From positions 806,001-870,000 of the forward strand of contig NZ_JBMEUF010000001.1 in the NCBI RefSeq assembly GCF_048820975.1: 64,000 nucleotides of DNA, given 5' to 3'. The notes beneath the pieces were generated by a model. That model was not told where the DNA came from. It worked only from the letters and a program-made list of their open reading frames with translations, and did no database searches. Positions 54,352-63,711 of this stretch are shown piece after piece (position 1 is the stretch's first letter; each line of letters begins with the position of its first letter). This stretch comes from Glaciecola sp048820975. Its GTDB lineage: Bacteria > Pseudomonadota > Gammaproteobacteria > Enterobacterales > Alteromonadaceae. Both the position numbers and the translations under genes were made by a program.

Positions 54352-54824
54352 GTGCAACACTAGGGATATACCGCTTGTTATTAATGACATTACCACTCGT
54401 TACGGAGTATAAACGTAGAATGAATTTTAATGATTTCAAGACGCGCTGTTGTTAACAATTGGCAAACGACTTAGTTCAAATTGTGGTTAACAACCATATA
54501 ATCTAGCGAAATAACAGAACTTTTTCAGTCATCTTTATTCTGCAAGTCTTTGCCAAGTTAGTGCGACCTTAACGTCGCTGCTTAATTGTTGTTTTCGGCT
54601 GTACCTGACATATTTTAAGTATAATAAAAACCTCGTCATTCTAAACTTGATTTGGGTTCTTCTTAGGGCACGCTAGTTTTAGCAAATGAAGTAAAGCCTC
54701 TTTAAGCAACTATGACTTTCATTAACTAAAACAAGAGACTGAGTAATCAAAAATGTTACTAATCTTCGGTGTGCGCAAAAATCGCTTAGACTGACTATAT
54801 ACTGTCAATAAAAAACACCAGGCA
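54352..54824. other. 473-bp gap between the tRNA stub and the ABC exporter gene
   Basis: I find no ORF with a plausible start, no RNA gene and no strong terminator after the ABC gene. It may contain decayed sequence. Confidence 0.4.
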
Positions 54825-56903
54825 CTAGACATTAAAAGAATCTTTATATTCTTGTGTTACATCTGCCAGTTTACCCTCTTGCAATGCATAGATAAAATCA
54901 GCATTTAATATTGTTTCTTGCCTGTGTGCGATGACAATGCGTGTGATATTGAGTTGTTGTATGGCTTGGTTGACGTAATGCTCTAACTCACTGTCTAAAT
55001 GGCTAGTGGCTTCATCAAGCAGTAGTATTTTAGGTTGGCGATATAAGGCACGGGCAAGGAGTAATCGTTGTTTTTGACCGCCCGACAGTGCGCTACCCAT
55101 GTCGCCCACAAGTGAATTATAACCCATATTCATTTGCGATATATTTTGGTGAATACCTGCAAGCTGCGCTGAATGCGTAACTTGTGCCATGTCTAATTGA
55201 GGGTCAAAAAAGGCGATGTTTTCCGCTAGCGTGCCTGACATCAGTTGGTCGTCTTGCATGACCGCACCTATTTGACTGCGATAATTTCGCAGGCCAATAT
55301 GATTAATGTCGATACCGTCAACTTCAATTTTACCGGACTCAGGTATTTGCAAACCTAACATTATTTTCATTAAGGTTGTTTTACCGGCGCCAGACGGACC
55401 AATAATTGCGATATTGCTGCCTTGCGTGATGGTGATGCTTAAGTCACTGAACAATAAGGGTTCGTTATTAGCGTAGCGAAAACTAAGTTTAGCTAAACTT
55501 AACTGACCATTTATTTGACGTTTTGGCGCATCTAAACCCTCGTTCTCTTTATCGGTAAGTGCGATATCCGACAAACGCTCAAGGTGTAAGCGCGTCATTT
55601 TTATATAAATGATGTTATCAATTAAGCCCGACATTCTGTTAGTAAACTGGTTTTTATAAGCCATGAAGGCAAATAACATCCCTACACTAAAGCCGCCCGC
55701 CATAACTGCTATGGCTGCTAAGTAAACAATAACAATGTTTTCGAGACCAAATAGTACGGCATTAATGGTTTGATAGGAAATGGTCCATTTACCGAGTTTA
55801 TAGCTCTGATTTACTGCATCTGCGTATTTGTTCTGCCAGCTGTTTAAGCGTTGGATTTGTTGGCCAAACAATTTAATGCTTTGCATGCCACGCACGGTTT
55901 CCATAAAGTTAGACTGCTCTTTTGCCTCGGCCATAATGCTAGCCTCGGTCAATTGATGTAAAGGACGATACAATGCAAAGCGGATAATAGCGTACAGTGC
56001 CACTACACTCAGTACAATGAAGGATAGTGTGGGGTCGTATAAAAACATCATGATAAGCACGATAATGGCCATCAAGCCATCGACCACGCCTTCGACCAAG
56101 GTGTTGGTGAATAAATCACGGATGGCGTCTAGTGAGCCAAAACGCGATACTACGTCGCCCATATGACGTTTATCAAAATAATTTAAGGGCAAGTGCACTA
56201 AATGCCGCATGAGGTTAGTGGCCAGTTGCACGCTCATTATGGCACTTAGATGCAATACTACCCAGCTTCTAAAGGTTTGGGTAAGCACCTGAATGAGCAC
56301 TAAAAAGCCAAAACCAAGCGCAAGGACAACCAACAAAGATTTATCTTCGCTCACAAGTACCTCGTCTACTACAAGTTGGGTGTAGTATGGCGCGGCCAAC
56401 ATAAAAATTTGGAGTAACAACGATAAAACAAACAGTTTAGTGAGAGAAGGTATTAAACCTTCAATATTTGTCCAAAAGGCACTGATACCTAATTTGACGC
56501 GCTCGTCTTTCTTTTTAAATTCAGTGGTAGGTGATAATTCTAAAGCAATTCCAGTAAACGATTTGTCTACGTCCTTCATTAATATTTTGCGCTCACCCAT
56601 TGCAGGATCTAAGATGGTGATACTACTGCCTCGGACCTTGCTCAACACTACAAAGTGATTCATATCCCAATGCAAAATACACGGGGTTTTGAGATTTTTA
56701 AGTTCATCCAAATCCAATTTAAGCGCACGGCCTACCATACTAAGTTGCTCAGCAAGCTTCATAAGCTGCTGCATATTTGCGCCTTTAAACGAAACGCTAT
56801 AGCGGTTGCGCAGGGTGGTTAAATCTAGCTTGTGTCCATTATGGTTGGCGATCATAGCCATGCACGCAAGGCCGCATTCAGCAGCTTCGGATTGGTAAAT
56901 CAA
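54825..56903 (-). CDS. C39-peptidase-containing ABC exporter (bacteriocin/microcin type)
   Basis: About 692 aa. The TTG at 56901-56903 is favoured because GGAG lies six bases upstream, giving (M)IYQSEAAECGLAC. The C39 peptidase (residues about 1-130) has its Cys in SEAAECGLACMAMIA, His in HWDMNHFVVL and Asp in ILDPAMGERKI. Six membrane helices follow (about 150-440). The ATPase has Walker A IGPSGAGKTTL, signature LSGGQKQRLLL and Walker B ILLLDEATSHLD. Such CvaB-like proteins cut double-glycine leaders and export the peptide with an HlyD partner. Both partner and substrate genes are upstream in the same cluster. Confidence 0.93.
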   Translation of the reverse strand: MIYQSEAAECGLACMAMIANHNGHKLDLTTLRNRYSVSFKGANMQQLMKLAEQLSMVGRALKLDLDELKNLKTPCILHWDMNHFVVLSKVRGSSITILDPAMGERKILMKDVDKSFTGIALELSPTTEFKKKDERVKLGISAFWTNIEGLIPSLTKLFVLSLLLQIFMLAAPYYTQLVVDEVLVSEDKSLLVVLALGFGFLVLIQVLTQTFRSWVVLHLSAIMSVQLATNLMRHLVHLPLNYFDKRHMGDVVSRFGSLDAIRDLFTNTLVEGVVDGLMAIIVLIMMFLYDPTLSFIVLSVVALYAIIRFALYRPLHQLTEASIMAEAKEQSNFMETVRGMQSIKLFGQQIQRLNSWQNKYADAVNQSYKLGKWTISYQTINAVLFGLENIVIVYLAAIAVMAGGFSVGMLFAFMAYKNQFTNRMSGLIDNIIYIKMTRLHLERLSDIALTDKENEGLDAPKRQINGQLSLAKLSFRYANNEPLLFSDLSITITQGSNIAIIGPSGAGKTTLMKIMLGLQIPESGKIEVDGIDINHIGLRNYRSQIGAVMQDDQLMSGTLAENIAFFDPQLDMAQVTHSAQLAGIHQNISQMNMGYNSLVGDMGSALSGGQKQRLLLARALYRQPKILLLDEATSHLDSELEHYVNQAIQQLNITRIVIAHRQETILNADFIYALQEGKLADVTQEYKDSFNV

Positions 56904-57096
56904 AAAACACTCCAACTTCTCTTATTTTCGTAAATATATTATGTTTTGGGACTATCTTTATTATGTTTAAGTTATAAAAAACGTTATGCAATAAATAAAG
57001 GCTAGCGATTATCATTAAAATGATGCCTACGCAATCAAGGTTTGAATAGGACCATACATTCAATCCGAATAATAATAAGATAATTTCAAATAACAT
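56878..57096 (-). CDS. possible 72-aa two-helix membrane protein
   Basis: An ATG frame with two hydrophobic stretches (LFEIILLLFGLNVW and VGIILMIIASLYLL) overlaps the start of the exporter gene by 26 bases. No ribosome site is visible upstream of the ATG, so it may be non-coding. If real, its position in a microcin cluster and its size would fit an immunity or accessory membrane protein. Confidence 0.3.
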   Translation of the reverse strand: MLFEIILLLFGLNVWSYSNLDCVGIILMIIASLYLLHNVFYNLNIIKIVPKHNIFTKIREVGVFFDLPIRSC

Positions 57097-57179
57097 TGAA
57101 AATATGAAATTGTTAGTTTTGGAAAAACTTCGATAAGCTAATAAAAATCGTTATAAGTAAAAAGTATACTCACATGTTT

Positions 57180-57287
57180 TTAAATTATAAATATAATTCC
57201 AATACCAACAATTACTGTTAATTTTATTAAGCAGCCATGCTCATTGATTAAATTTTCAAAAGACTTTTTGGCCCTATTTACGCTCAA
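57180..57287 (-). CDS. possible 35-aa peptide with C-terminal membrane helix
   Basis: A TTG frame reads MSVNRAKKSFENLINEHG, then a hydrophobic end containing LTVIVGIGIIFII. The start has no ribosome site, so support is weak. It is recorded because it lies between the candidate immunity gene and the exporter and is too short for ordinary gene finders. Confidence 0.15.
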   Translation of the reverse strand: MSVNRAKKSFENLINEHGCLIKLTVIVGIGIIFII

Positions 57288-57312
57288 TAACGTGGGATAA
57301 AACCGCTCACCC

Positions 57313-57486
57313 CTAGGTGTTTTGAGAATCTGTCTTTAGTTTCTTTTCATGATAATAAATATCAACTAACGCCAACGGTAACAACAATAAAAACAAAGTA
57401 TATGATGGAAGACCAAAAAAATCATCATTCCACCCTAGCGTGAATGAAAGTGTCATATAGGTAAAGCAAGACGCTATTAATCTCAT
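57313..57486 (-). CDS. 57-aa small membrane protein, candidate microcin immunity protein
   Basis: The ATG at 57484-57486 has GGGGA seven bases upstream. The product starts MRLIASCFTYMTLSF and contains two hydrophobic segments (residues about 3-18 and 28-45, the second PSYTLFLLLLPLALVDIYY) and a charged tail HEKKLKTDSQNT. It lies 71 bases downstream of the precursor gene, past a terminator-like hairpin, the usual place for an immunity gene. I recognise no family. The role is inferred from position, size and topology only. Confidence 0.5.
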   Translation of the reverse strand: MRLIASCFTYMTLSFTLGWNDDFFGLPSYTLFLLLLPLALVDIYYHEKKLKTDSQNT

Positions 57487-57511
57487 ATCAATTCCCCATG
57501 TAAAAATCTGT

Positions 57512-57544
57512 AAAAAATGAACGCAGTATTTATGCGTTCATTTT
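57512..57544 (-). terminator. terminator/attenuator between precursor and downstream genes
   Basis: AAAATGAACGCA, seven-base loop, TGCGTTCATTTT is a perfect 12-bp stem; on the minus strand it is followed by six T. It lies 13 bases past the precursor stop and would let the precursor be made in excess over immunity and export proteins. Confidence 0.75.
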
Positions 57545-57557
57545 GAACTATTGAGTG

Positions 57558-57818
57558 TTATTCACTAAAATGATCTGCTGCCGCGGCCATTTGCATGGCG
57601 CCGCCGACTCCAATCATGGCGCCACCTACTGCTTTTGCGGCACCGTGAGGTATCTTAGACACTCCTTGTCCCGCCGCCGCAATTGCAGCACCCGCCATGG
57701 CGACGTCTGTTGCGCTTATAGGATTACTTCCTATAGTAGATCGGCGATCTCTGCGGCGTGTTCCCGGATTTGCTCCACCATTTACATCTTCTACTTGCTC
57801 AAATTTTAATTCTTGCAT
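57558..57818 (-). CDS. double-glycine-leader microcin/bacteriocin precursor
   Basis: An 86-aa protein with AAGGAG before its ATG. The leader MQELKFEQVEDVNGG has the classic pattern (hydrophobic residues at -12, -7 and -4 and GG at the cleavage site). The 71-aa core begins ANPGTRRRDRRSTIGSN, a very basic N-terminus. A Gly/Ala-rich hydrophobic stretch follows (VAMAGAAIAAAGQG, KAVGGAMIGVGGAMQM) with GxxxG-type spacing expected of membrane-inserting helices, and it ends AAADHFSE. There are no cysteines in the core. The C39 exporter and HlyD genes are adjacent. It resembles class II microcins; the core is unlike any peptide I recognise. Confidence 0.85.
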   Translation of the reverse strand: MQELKFEQVEDVNGGANPGTRRRDRRSTIGSNPISATDVAMAGAAIAAAGQGVSKIPHGAAKAVGGAMIGVGGAMQMAAAADHFSE

Positions 57819-57854
57819 ATTATCTCTCCTTGAGATTTATTTTAAGTTTTGGTC

Positions 57855-59111
57855 TTATACTTGCCCTTTTAGGCTTAAAATAGGCTCAAGCAACCAGCTG
57901 AGTAAACTGCGTTGTTCAAGCACAACATCTGCGCTTAAGGTCATGCCCGGTTGCAACGGGACTGAGTTACCATAAGCGCGGATTTCTTGCTTACCCAAGG
58001 CTACCTCTACACGGTATACAGGCTCTTGGATATTAATTGGCATTTCTACTTCACCCGGCAACAAAATTGAATTGGCTGCATGGGTCACTTTTCCTTCAAA
58101 TAAACCAAAACGTTGGTATGGAAAAGCGTCGAACCTAATACGTGTTTGCTGACCTGACTCAACAAAACCAAAGGCGCGAGTAGGCACAAGTAATATAGCT
58201 TTTAACACATCATTGTTGGGCACAATGGTTGCCAATGGCAATTGCCCGCGGATTGCTGTGCCGGTCTCGGCCACTAAGTTCGTGACTTTACCTGCAATGG
58301 GGGCAGTCAATAGTACTTGCCCGCGTGCGCTCGCTTCTGCTAGCTGTTGATTAATGCGGGTTTTTTCTGCGTTTAACATGGCTAATTGCTGCGTATGCTC
58401 TGAGGGTAATTGAATTAACTGTGCGTTTAATTGATCTACTTGACTTGTTTGTGTTTGATAAGAGGTATGTAGTTCCGATACTTGTTGTTTAAGTGACAGC
58501 ATTATATCCTGCTGTTGGCTGGCGTCATTTTTGGCAATAGCGCCAGTGCCCACTAGATGTCTAATGTTACTGTAGCGCTTAATTTGTATAACGAGGCGTT
58601 CATTGAGCAGCTTCAGTTGCGCTTGAGTTTCTTTAAGAGATTGTTTGCCCATTATAATGCGCTGCGTTAAGGCTAGTTTTTGTTGGTTAAACTGGCTAGT
58701 CAGTTCACTAGTCCGAATATCAACAAAGTTGAGTTGTTGGTTAAGCGTATTTGCTAGCAGAGCACTGACGTTTTGACCGTCTGACAAAAACTCTGGAATA
58801 TGAATAAGTGCTAAAGGGTCGCCTGCGTTTACAGTGTCACCATTATCTACAAAAAGTGTATTGACGATACCCGAACGCTGCACCATTATTTTAGCAAGGC
58901 CAGCAGAGGGCTGTAAATAACCCATCACGGTTTCTTTACGATGAAAAGAGGCGTTTATTAAGAATATGAGGGTAATAACAACGACCGCTAATAAAGCAGT
59001 CAGAAGTACTTTTGACGCCAATGGCTGCGCAATAATCACATTTCCATCTAATTTTGCAGATTGGTTCGCCACGGCTTGTGGTCTAAACAATCCTTGTTGT
59101 TGATTTGTCAT
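57855..59111 (-). CDS. HlyD-family membrane fusion protein for peptide export
   Basis: A 418-aa protein. The ATG at 59109-59111 with AGAGG eight bases upstream is preferred over a TTG at 59162. There is one membrane helix (about residues 38-58), then two biotinyl-lipoyl halves (PSAGLAKIMVQRSGIVNTLF and LLTAPIAGKVTNLVAETG, seen here as QRSGIVNTLFVDNG and APIAGKVTNLVAE) around a long coiled coil. It links the inner-membrane exporter to an outer-membrane TolC-type channel, which is not encoded here. It lies 36 bases upstream of the precursor gene and heads the operon. Confidence 0.9.
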   Translation of the reverse strand: MTNQQQGLFRPQAVANQSAKLDGNVIIAQPLASKVLLTALLAVVVITLIFLINASFHRKETVMGYLQPSAGLAKIMVQRSGIVNTLFVDNGDTVNAGDPLALIHIPEFLSDGQNVSALLANTLNQQLNFVDIRTSELTSQFNQQKLALTQRIIMGKQSLKETQAQLKLLNERLVIQIKRYSNIRHLVGTGAIAKNDASQQQDIMLSLKQQVSELHTSYQTQTSQVDQLNAQLIQLPSEHTQQLAMLNAEKTRINQQLAEASARGQVLLTAPIAGKVTNLVAETGTAIRGQLPLATIVPNNDVLKAILLVPTRAFGFVESGQQTRIRFDAFPYQRFGLFEGKVTHAANSILLPGEVEMPINIQEPVYRVEVALGKQEIRAYGNSVPLQPGMTLSADVVLEQRSLLSWLLEPILSLKGQV

Positions 59112-59329
59112 AGCAGTAACCTCTAAATACAGTGCGATGGCATTAAGTCCCTTTACGCTCAAAATACTGCCCCAAATAAATTAGAAAATAAACTTTTAAT
59201 TGTTTATTTATTGAAACTTTTCACTGATAATTCGATACTTAATTGATAGGAAACGATTTTTTTCCCCTGTTTTATTATACATACCAAATGAATAATAAAA
59301 AAAGTGTTCAATAATTGGGCGGTTAAGAT

Positions 59330-59666
<337 letters not shown>

Positions 59667-59805
59667 ATTGTTCTGGTTTGAAGCGCTTTGTTCTGCTCTT
59701 CAAGAGGTGCGTATTATACATAGCCATATTTACATAGCAACACCTAATATCAAATAATTTACTGACTGCTTATTTAACGTACAAAAGCGTGTTGATTTAC
59801 CCGTT

Positions 59806-60108
59806 TTAGGGCTTAAACATCTCCATTTTCTTCGCTAAATCAAAATCTAGCCCACTAATACCGTTTACATCATGGGTAACTAAGTTAACTTCAACTTTAT
59901 TATAAACATTAAACCATTCTGGATGATGCTTTAGTTTCTCAGCCCATATAGCTATTTGACTCATCCACCCAAATGCGCGGATGAAACTTTTAAAGGTAAA
60001 CGTTTTATTTAGCTTTCCATCAATTATTAACCAACAATCATCGCCCGCTATTTCGTTTAACTCAGCAAGCGCTGCTTGTAACTCTTGTTCATTTAATCGA
60101 CTAGTCAT
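59806..60108 (-). CDS. phhB: pterin-4a-carbinolamine dehydratase
   Basis: A 100-aa protein. The ATG at 60106-60108 has AAGGAG six bases upstream. KTFTFKSFIRAFGWMSQIAI and KLKHHPEWFNVYNKVEVNL carry the active-site histidines (EKLKHHPEW), and LTTH-like LVTHDVNGIS is present. It recycles the pterin cofactor of phenylalanine hydroxylase. phhA is not adjacent, so the partner is elsewhere. Confidence 0.93.
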   Translation of the reverse strand: MTSRLNEQELQAALAELNEIAGDDCWLIIDGKLNKTFTFKSFIRAFGWMSQIAIWAEKLKHHPEWFNVYNKVEVNLVTHDVNGISGLDFDLAKKMEMFKP

Positions 60109-60170
60109 TACGACTCCTTTTTTCATTTACAAGAAATTGAACACCTATGGTCTCATATATTCAACAAATA

Positions 60171-60202
60171 AAAAGCCCCACCTTAAGAGGTAGGGCTTTA
60201 TA
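60171..60202. terminator. terminator between phhB and TonB receptor gene
   Basis: AAAGCCCCACCT, TAAG, AGGTAGGGCTTT with one mismatch, and a T-run on the minus strand past the receptor stop. Confidence 0.75.
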
Positions 60203-60241
60203 GCTGTATATTCACTAGGTTTCGTCTATACCTTAAGTAGC

Positions 60242-62926
60242 CTAAAACTCAAGGGCTAAACGAACGTACAATTGGCGTCCGCGAGGGTCATGTACTTTTG
60301 AATCAAAACCACTATTGGTAAACACTTGTGGAGGATTTTCATCGGTTAAATTAATTCCACCAACAGTCAGTAAATAGTTTTGCTCGGTTTCAAAAATTTG
60401 ACCTAAATCTACATTAACTTGTGCGTCGAATGTCATGTGGCTATCAATTTCTTTTAAGCCAGAAACCGCACAACCCGTTGCCGTTGCCTCGGTGGCGTCA
60501 GAACAATTTTGGTCATCATCGTAGGCACTCACGTAGCGTGCAAACACGTTAGCGCTATAAGCGTCCATTTTCCAGTTTAGACCAACATTAGCGCGTAGTT
60601 CAGGTGAAGATACACCTATGTTGCCAAAGTTACGTCTTCCTGCACCATCAATTTTTCCAGCTTGTGGATCATCAAGTTCATATTCTGTTACGTACGTCAT
60701 GGTAAATGTAGGCACAAAAGTTCCAACATCTGATTCCATTTTATAACTTGCAACTAAATCAATACCAGAGGTAGTTAAGGAACTTGCATTTACATAGGTG
60801 TTATTTACTTGCACTAATGGGCCGGTTAGAGGGTCACCTGCGCGAATTATTCGGTCAGTATCACTCGGGTTAGCCGCTAAAATAGCTTGTGCACTTTCTT
60901 GAATAATTAAATCTTCAAACTCAAAATTCCAGTAATCAAGTTCAATAGAAAAATCATCAATTGGCTCAAATGAGAAACCTATATTGTATGCGGTTGATTC
61001 TTCAGGTGTAAGTTCAGAATTACCACTTGTGCGCACTGCAGCGAACGCATTTGCTCCGCCCAGTAGTGGGTCAGAAAGTTGTTGCAAACTCGTTGCACCG
61101 CCGTTTTGCATAAAAATTGAAGGGGCTCTAAATGATGTTGATATTGAAGCTCTTAAAGAAAAATCTTCAGTAGCTCTATAATTAAAAGCAAATTTAGGAT
61201 CTAAAGTGCTTCCAATTGAGCCGCCATAGTCTTCAAAACGAAGCGCTACTTGAATATCTAAGTCATCGTTAACCGGTAAAGCTAATTCTGTAAACGCAGC
61301 CCAAACATCTAAGCTATCACTGAAATCAGGGTTGCCGATAACAAATGAGAAGCTATCTTGGTTTGATAATTGGTCGTAGTCTTGTGATAAATCTTCATCA
61401 CGCCATTGCAGACCGAAAGCAACACCGGCCGTCCCGCCATCCATTTCAAATATATCAAGTGATGCAAACGCTTCTAACACTTGTAAATTAGATTCTGAAT
61501 CAATGACTTGGTCAGCTGAGAAAGAGTCAATCACATACTGGGAGTTTGGTGATGTTGTATAAGACGTTGCAAATGGGTTGAAGTATTCACAGCCGCCCTC
61601 GCCTGCAACACCTGTAGATGGGTCACAGTTAGCGCCACCGAATCCATTCAATGCTAAGTTAAATTCGGTATTGAGCACATCTTCAACACGGAATAAAAAA
61701 TCATTCGTTGCATTAGTGTAGCTAATTTCCCAGAAACCATCGTCTAACTCACCAGTAAGCGCTGAATTAAATCTAAAGGTATCTGACTCTGTGTTTGCTG
61801 GATCTGAGTCAAAACCGTTACCTTCTGCACGGCCGAAGAACATAACATCCATACCAAATACATTGTTTGGATGGCTAGCCGGAACAATAGGACCTCTTAA
61901 GTTAGGAAAGCTTGGCGCACCGCCACGTTCAGCGCGGTTCCTTGCCATACTTACTTCATTGGTCCATACAATAGTATCACTAATGTCATAAGTTGATTTA
62001 AAGTATGCGTTAATACGTGTTTCGTCAGGTACATAAGAGTAACCCAAACCAAAATCGAAGCCACAAGTACCTTCTTCAAAAGGCGTAAATGCTTGTAAAG
62101 CCTCTATTGGGTTTGGATAACCACCAAATTCTTCACAGCCAGTTGGATCGATTATAGGCAAAGGACCAATAAAAAATGTACCTGGGTTCCCCAAAGCACT
62201 AGTATCATCCTGAGGACGACTTAAGCGACGATCTGACAAGAACAGCGGTGAGCGATTAGTATAACTAATAGCGGCAATTACGCTGCCTTTATCACCCGTT
62301 GCGCCCCATAAACCTTGCAAAATATGTTCTTTGTTGTCACCGTGAGCACCATCTTGATAATCGACCGTTATTTTTGCTCCGTCATATTCACGCTTAGTAA
62401 TGAAGTTAACTACCCCAGCTACTGCGTCTGAGCCATATAAGGCTGAAGCCCCATCTTTTATAACCTCCATACGATCAATGGCAATCATAGGCACTAGAGA
62501 GCTTGTGTCTACAAAGTTAAGGCCTTCGTTAGTAGGTTGCGAGTTAACTACTTGGCGGCGGTTATTCAGTAGCACCAAGGTAGATGCCACACCTAGCCCG
62601 CGTAAATTTATATTTGAGGTACCCGCGGTAGCATTTTGCGTAAAGGCGTCAGGGTTATTTTCTGCACCCGAGTTGATGGTAAGCGTTTGTGTAATGTCAG
62701 CTATATTTTTTGCACCAATAGAATCTATAGCGATACTATCTACAATAGCAAGTGGTGACGGTGATTCAAAATTTTCGCTACGGCGGACAAAACTTCCCGT
62801 AACCATGATTAGTTCGACTTCAGAATCGTCTTCTGCTTCCTCTTGCGCATTAGCAAAAGAAGGTAAGGTGAGTAATTGTGATGCGACAAATGCGGCGATG
62901 ACCGTCTTTTTTGCAGTAAACTTCAT
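60242..62926 (-). CDS. large TonB-dependent receptor
   Basis: An 894-aa protein with a signal peptide ending near FANA. A TonB-box-like region VELIMVTGSFVRRSE is followed by a plug with NINLRGLGVASTLVLLNNRRQV and DGASALYGSDAVAGVVNFIT, seen here as LRGLGVASTLVLLNNRR and ALYGSDAVAGVVN. A long barrel ends RQLYVRLALEF with terminal Phe. The plug type, with GxxR and LNNRR, is common in marine gammaproteobacteria for sugar or peptide uptake, but no substrate is indicated by neighbours. It is transcribed alone. Confidence 0.92.
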   Translation of the reverse strand: MKFTAKKTVIAAFVASQLLTLPSFANAQEEAEDDSEVELIMVTGSFVRRSENFESPSPLAIVDSIAIDSIGAKNIADITQTLTINSGAENNPDAFTQNATAGTSNINLRGLGVASTLVLLNNRRQVVNSQPTNEGLNFVDTSSLVPMIAIDRMEVIKDGASALYGSDAVAGVVNFITKREYDGAKITVDYQDGAHGDNKEHILQGLWGATGDKGSVIAAISYTNRSPLFLSDRRLSRPQDDTSALGNPGTFFIGPLPIIDPTGCEEFGGYPNPIEALQAFTPFEEGTCGFDFGLGYSYVPDETRINAYFKSTYDISDTIVWTNEVSMARNRAERGGAPSFPNLRGPIVPASHPNNVFGMDVMFFGRAEGNGFDSDPANTESDTFRFNSALTGELDDGFWEISYTNATNDFLFRVEDVLNTEFNLALNGFGGANCDPSTGVAGEGGCEYFNPFATSYTTSPNSQYVIDSFSADQVIDSESNLQVLEAFASLDIFEMDGGTAGVAFGLQWRDEDLSQDYDQLSNQDSFSFVIGNPDFSDSLDVWAAFTELALPVNDDLDIQVALRFEDYGGSIGSTLDPKFAFNYRATEDFSLRASISTSFRAPSIFMQNGGATSLQQLSDPLLGGANAFAAVRTSGNSELTPEESTAYNIGFSFEPIDDFSIELDYWNFEFEDLIIQESAQAILAANPSDTDRIIRAGDPLTGPLVQVNNTYVNASSLTTSGIDLVASYKMESDVGTFVPTFTMTYVTEYELDDPQAGKIDGAGRRNFGNIGVSSPELRANVGLNWKMDAYSANVFARYVSAYDDDQNCSDATEATATGCAVSGLKEIDSHMTFDAQVNVDLGQIFETEQNYLLTVGGINLTDENPPQVFTNSGFDSKVHDPRGRQLYVRLALEF

Positions 62927-63142
62927 GTATTATCCCCAAAATATGACGTAGTCATTCAGATGCTTTAACCCTAAAGTTTTCTCGCATCCTCAACTACTAA
63001 AAGTGTGTTGACCTACTAAACTTTCCGTAAGCGTCACATGGATAGTAGGCTTTACACTTTCATTTGTAAATAAATTGTTATTTATTTGGTGGCATAAGTT
63101 AACAAGATGGTCTAACCAGTTAACATTTAGTCTAATATTTAC

Positions 63143-63586
63143 TTACGAAGGAATTATTAGTGTCATGAAAGTGCCTATTAAAGCGGGTTTGTCGCGCCCT
63201 TTTATAAGTACCTCACCTGCAAATTTATATAGGTTTCCGGTCGATTTACTTTCAATTTCTACTAAACTGAACTTATATTTAATTTCATCATTTACCCTAA
63301 CCGCTTCTATAAAACGTAAATTATCTAAACCATAATTGATCATTGTGGTGGTTTTAGGATCTACGGTAATTGAATCGGCGAATAATTTAGGCATTAAAGA
63401 CACTGTTAAAAATCCGTGTGCAATAGTGGATTTGTAAGGACTAAATTTTGCGCACTTTTCTGCGTCTAAATGAATCCATTGATGGTCACCGGTGGCAACG
63501 GCGAAGTCGTTAATTTGCGCTTGTGTAATTTGAAGATAATCTTCGTTTTCAATTGCGTCGCCCACAGATAATTGCGTAATATTCAT
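63143..63586 (-). CDS. MaoC-family (R)-specific hydratase-like protein
   Basis: A 147-aa hot-dog protein. DFAVATGDHQWIHLD contains the catalytic Asp and His of hydratase 2, and STIAHGFLTVSL the second motif. It probably hydrates enoyl-CoA to (R)-3-hydroxyacyl-CoA or acts in a related step; the substrate is unclear. It is divergent from a LysR regulator 125 bases away that may control it. Confidence 0.88.
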   Translation of the reverse strand: MNITQLSVGDAIENEDYLQITQAQINDFAVATGDHQWIHLDAEKCAKFSPYKSTIAHGFLTVSLMPKLFADSITVDPKTTTMINYGLDNLRFIEAVRVNDEIKYKFSLVEIESKSTGNLYKFAGEVLIKGRDKPALIGTFMTLIIPS

Positions 63587-63711
63587 GCTTTCTTCCCATA
63601 ATTTAAATTAATTCAAGGTAATTTGTACTATTAATTTGATTAATACATCAACTCAACTATTATGTTAATAGAATATTAATAATAGTGATAGATTACTAAG
63701 GACCGCAGTAA

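Noticed and set aside
57555..57975. Plus-strand ORFs opposite the microcin precursor and hlyD
   Set aside because: The minus-strand precursor has a strong ribosome site and a double-glycine leader; the plus frames have neither.
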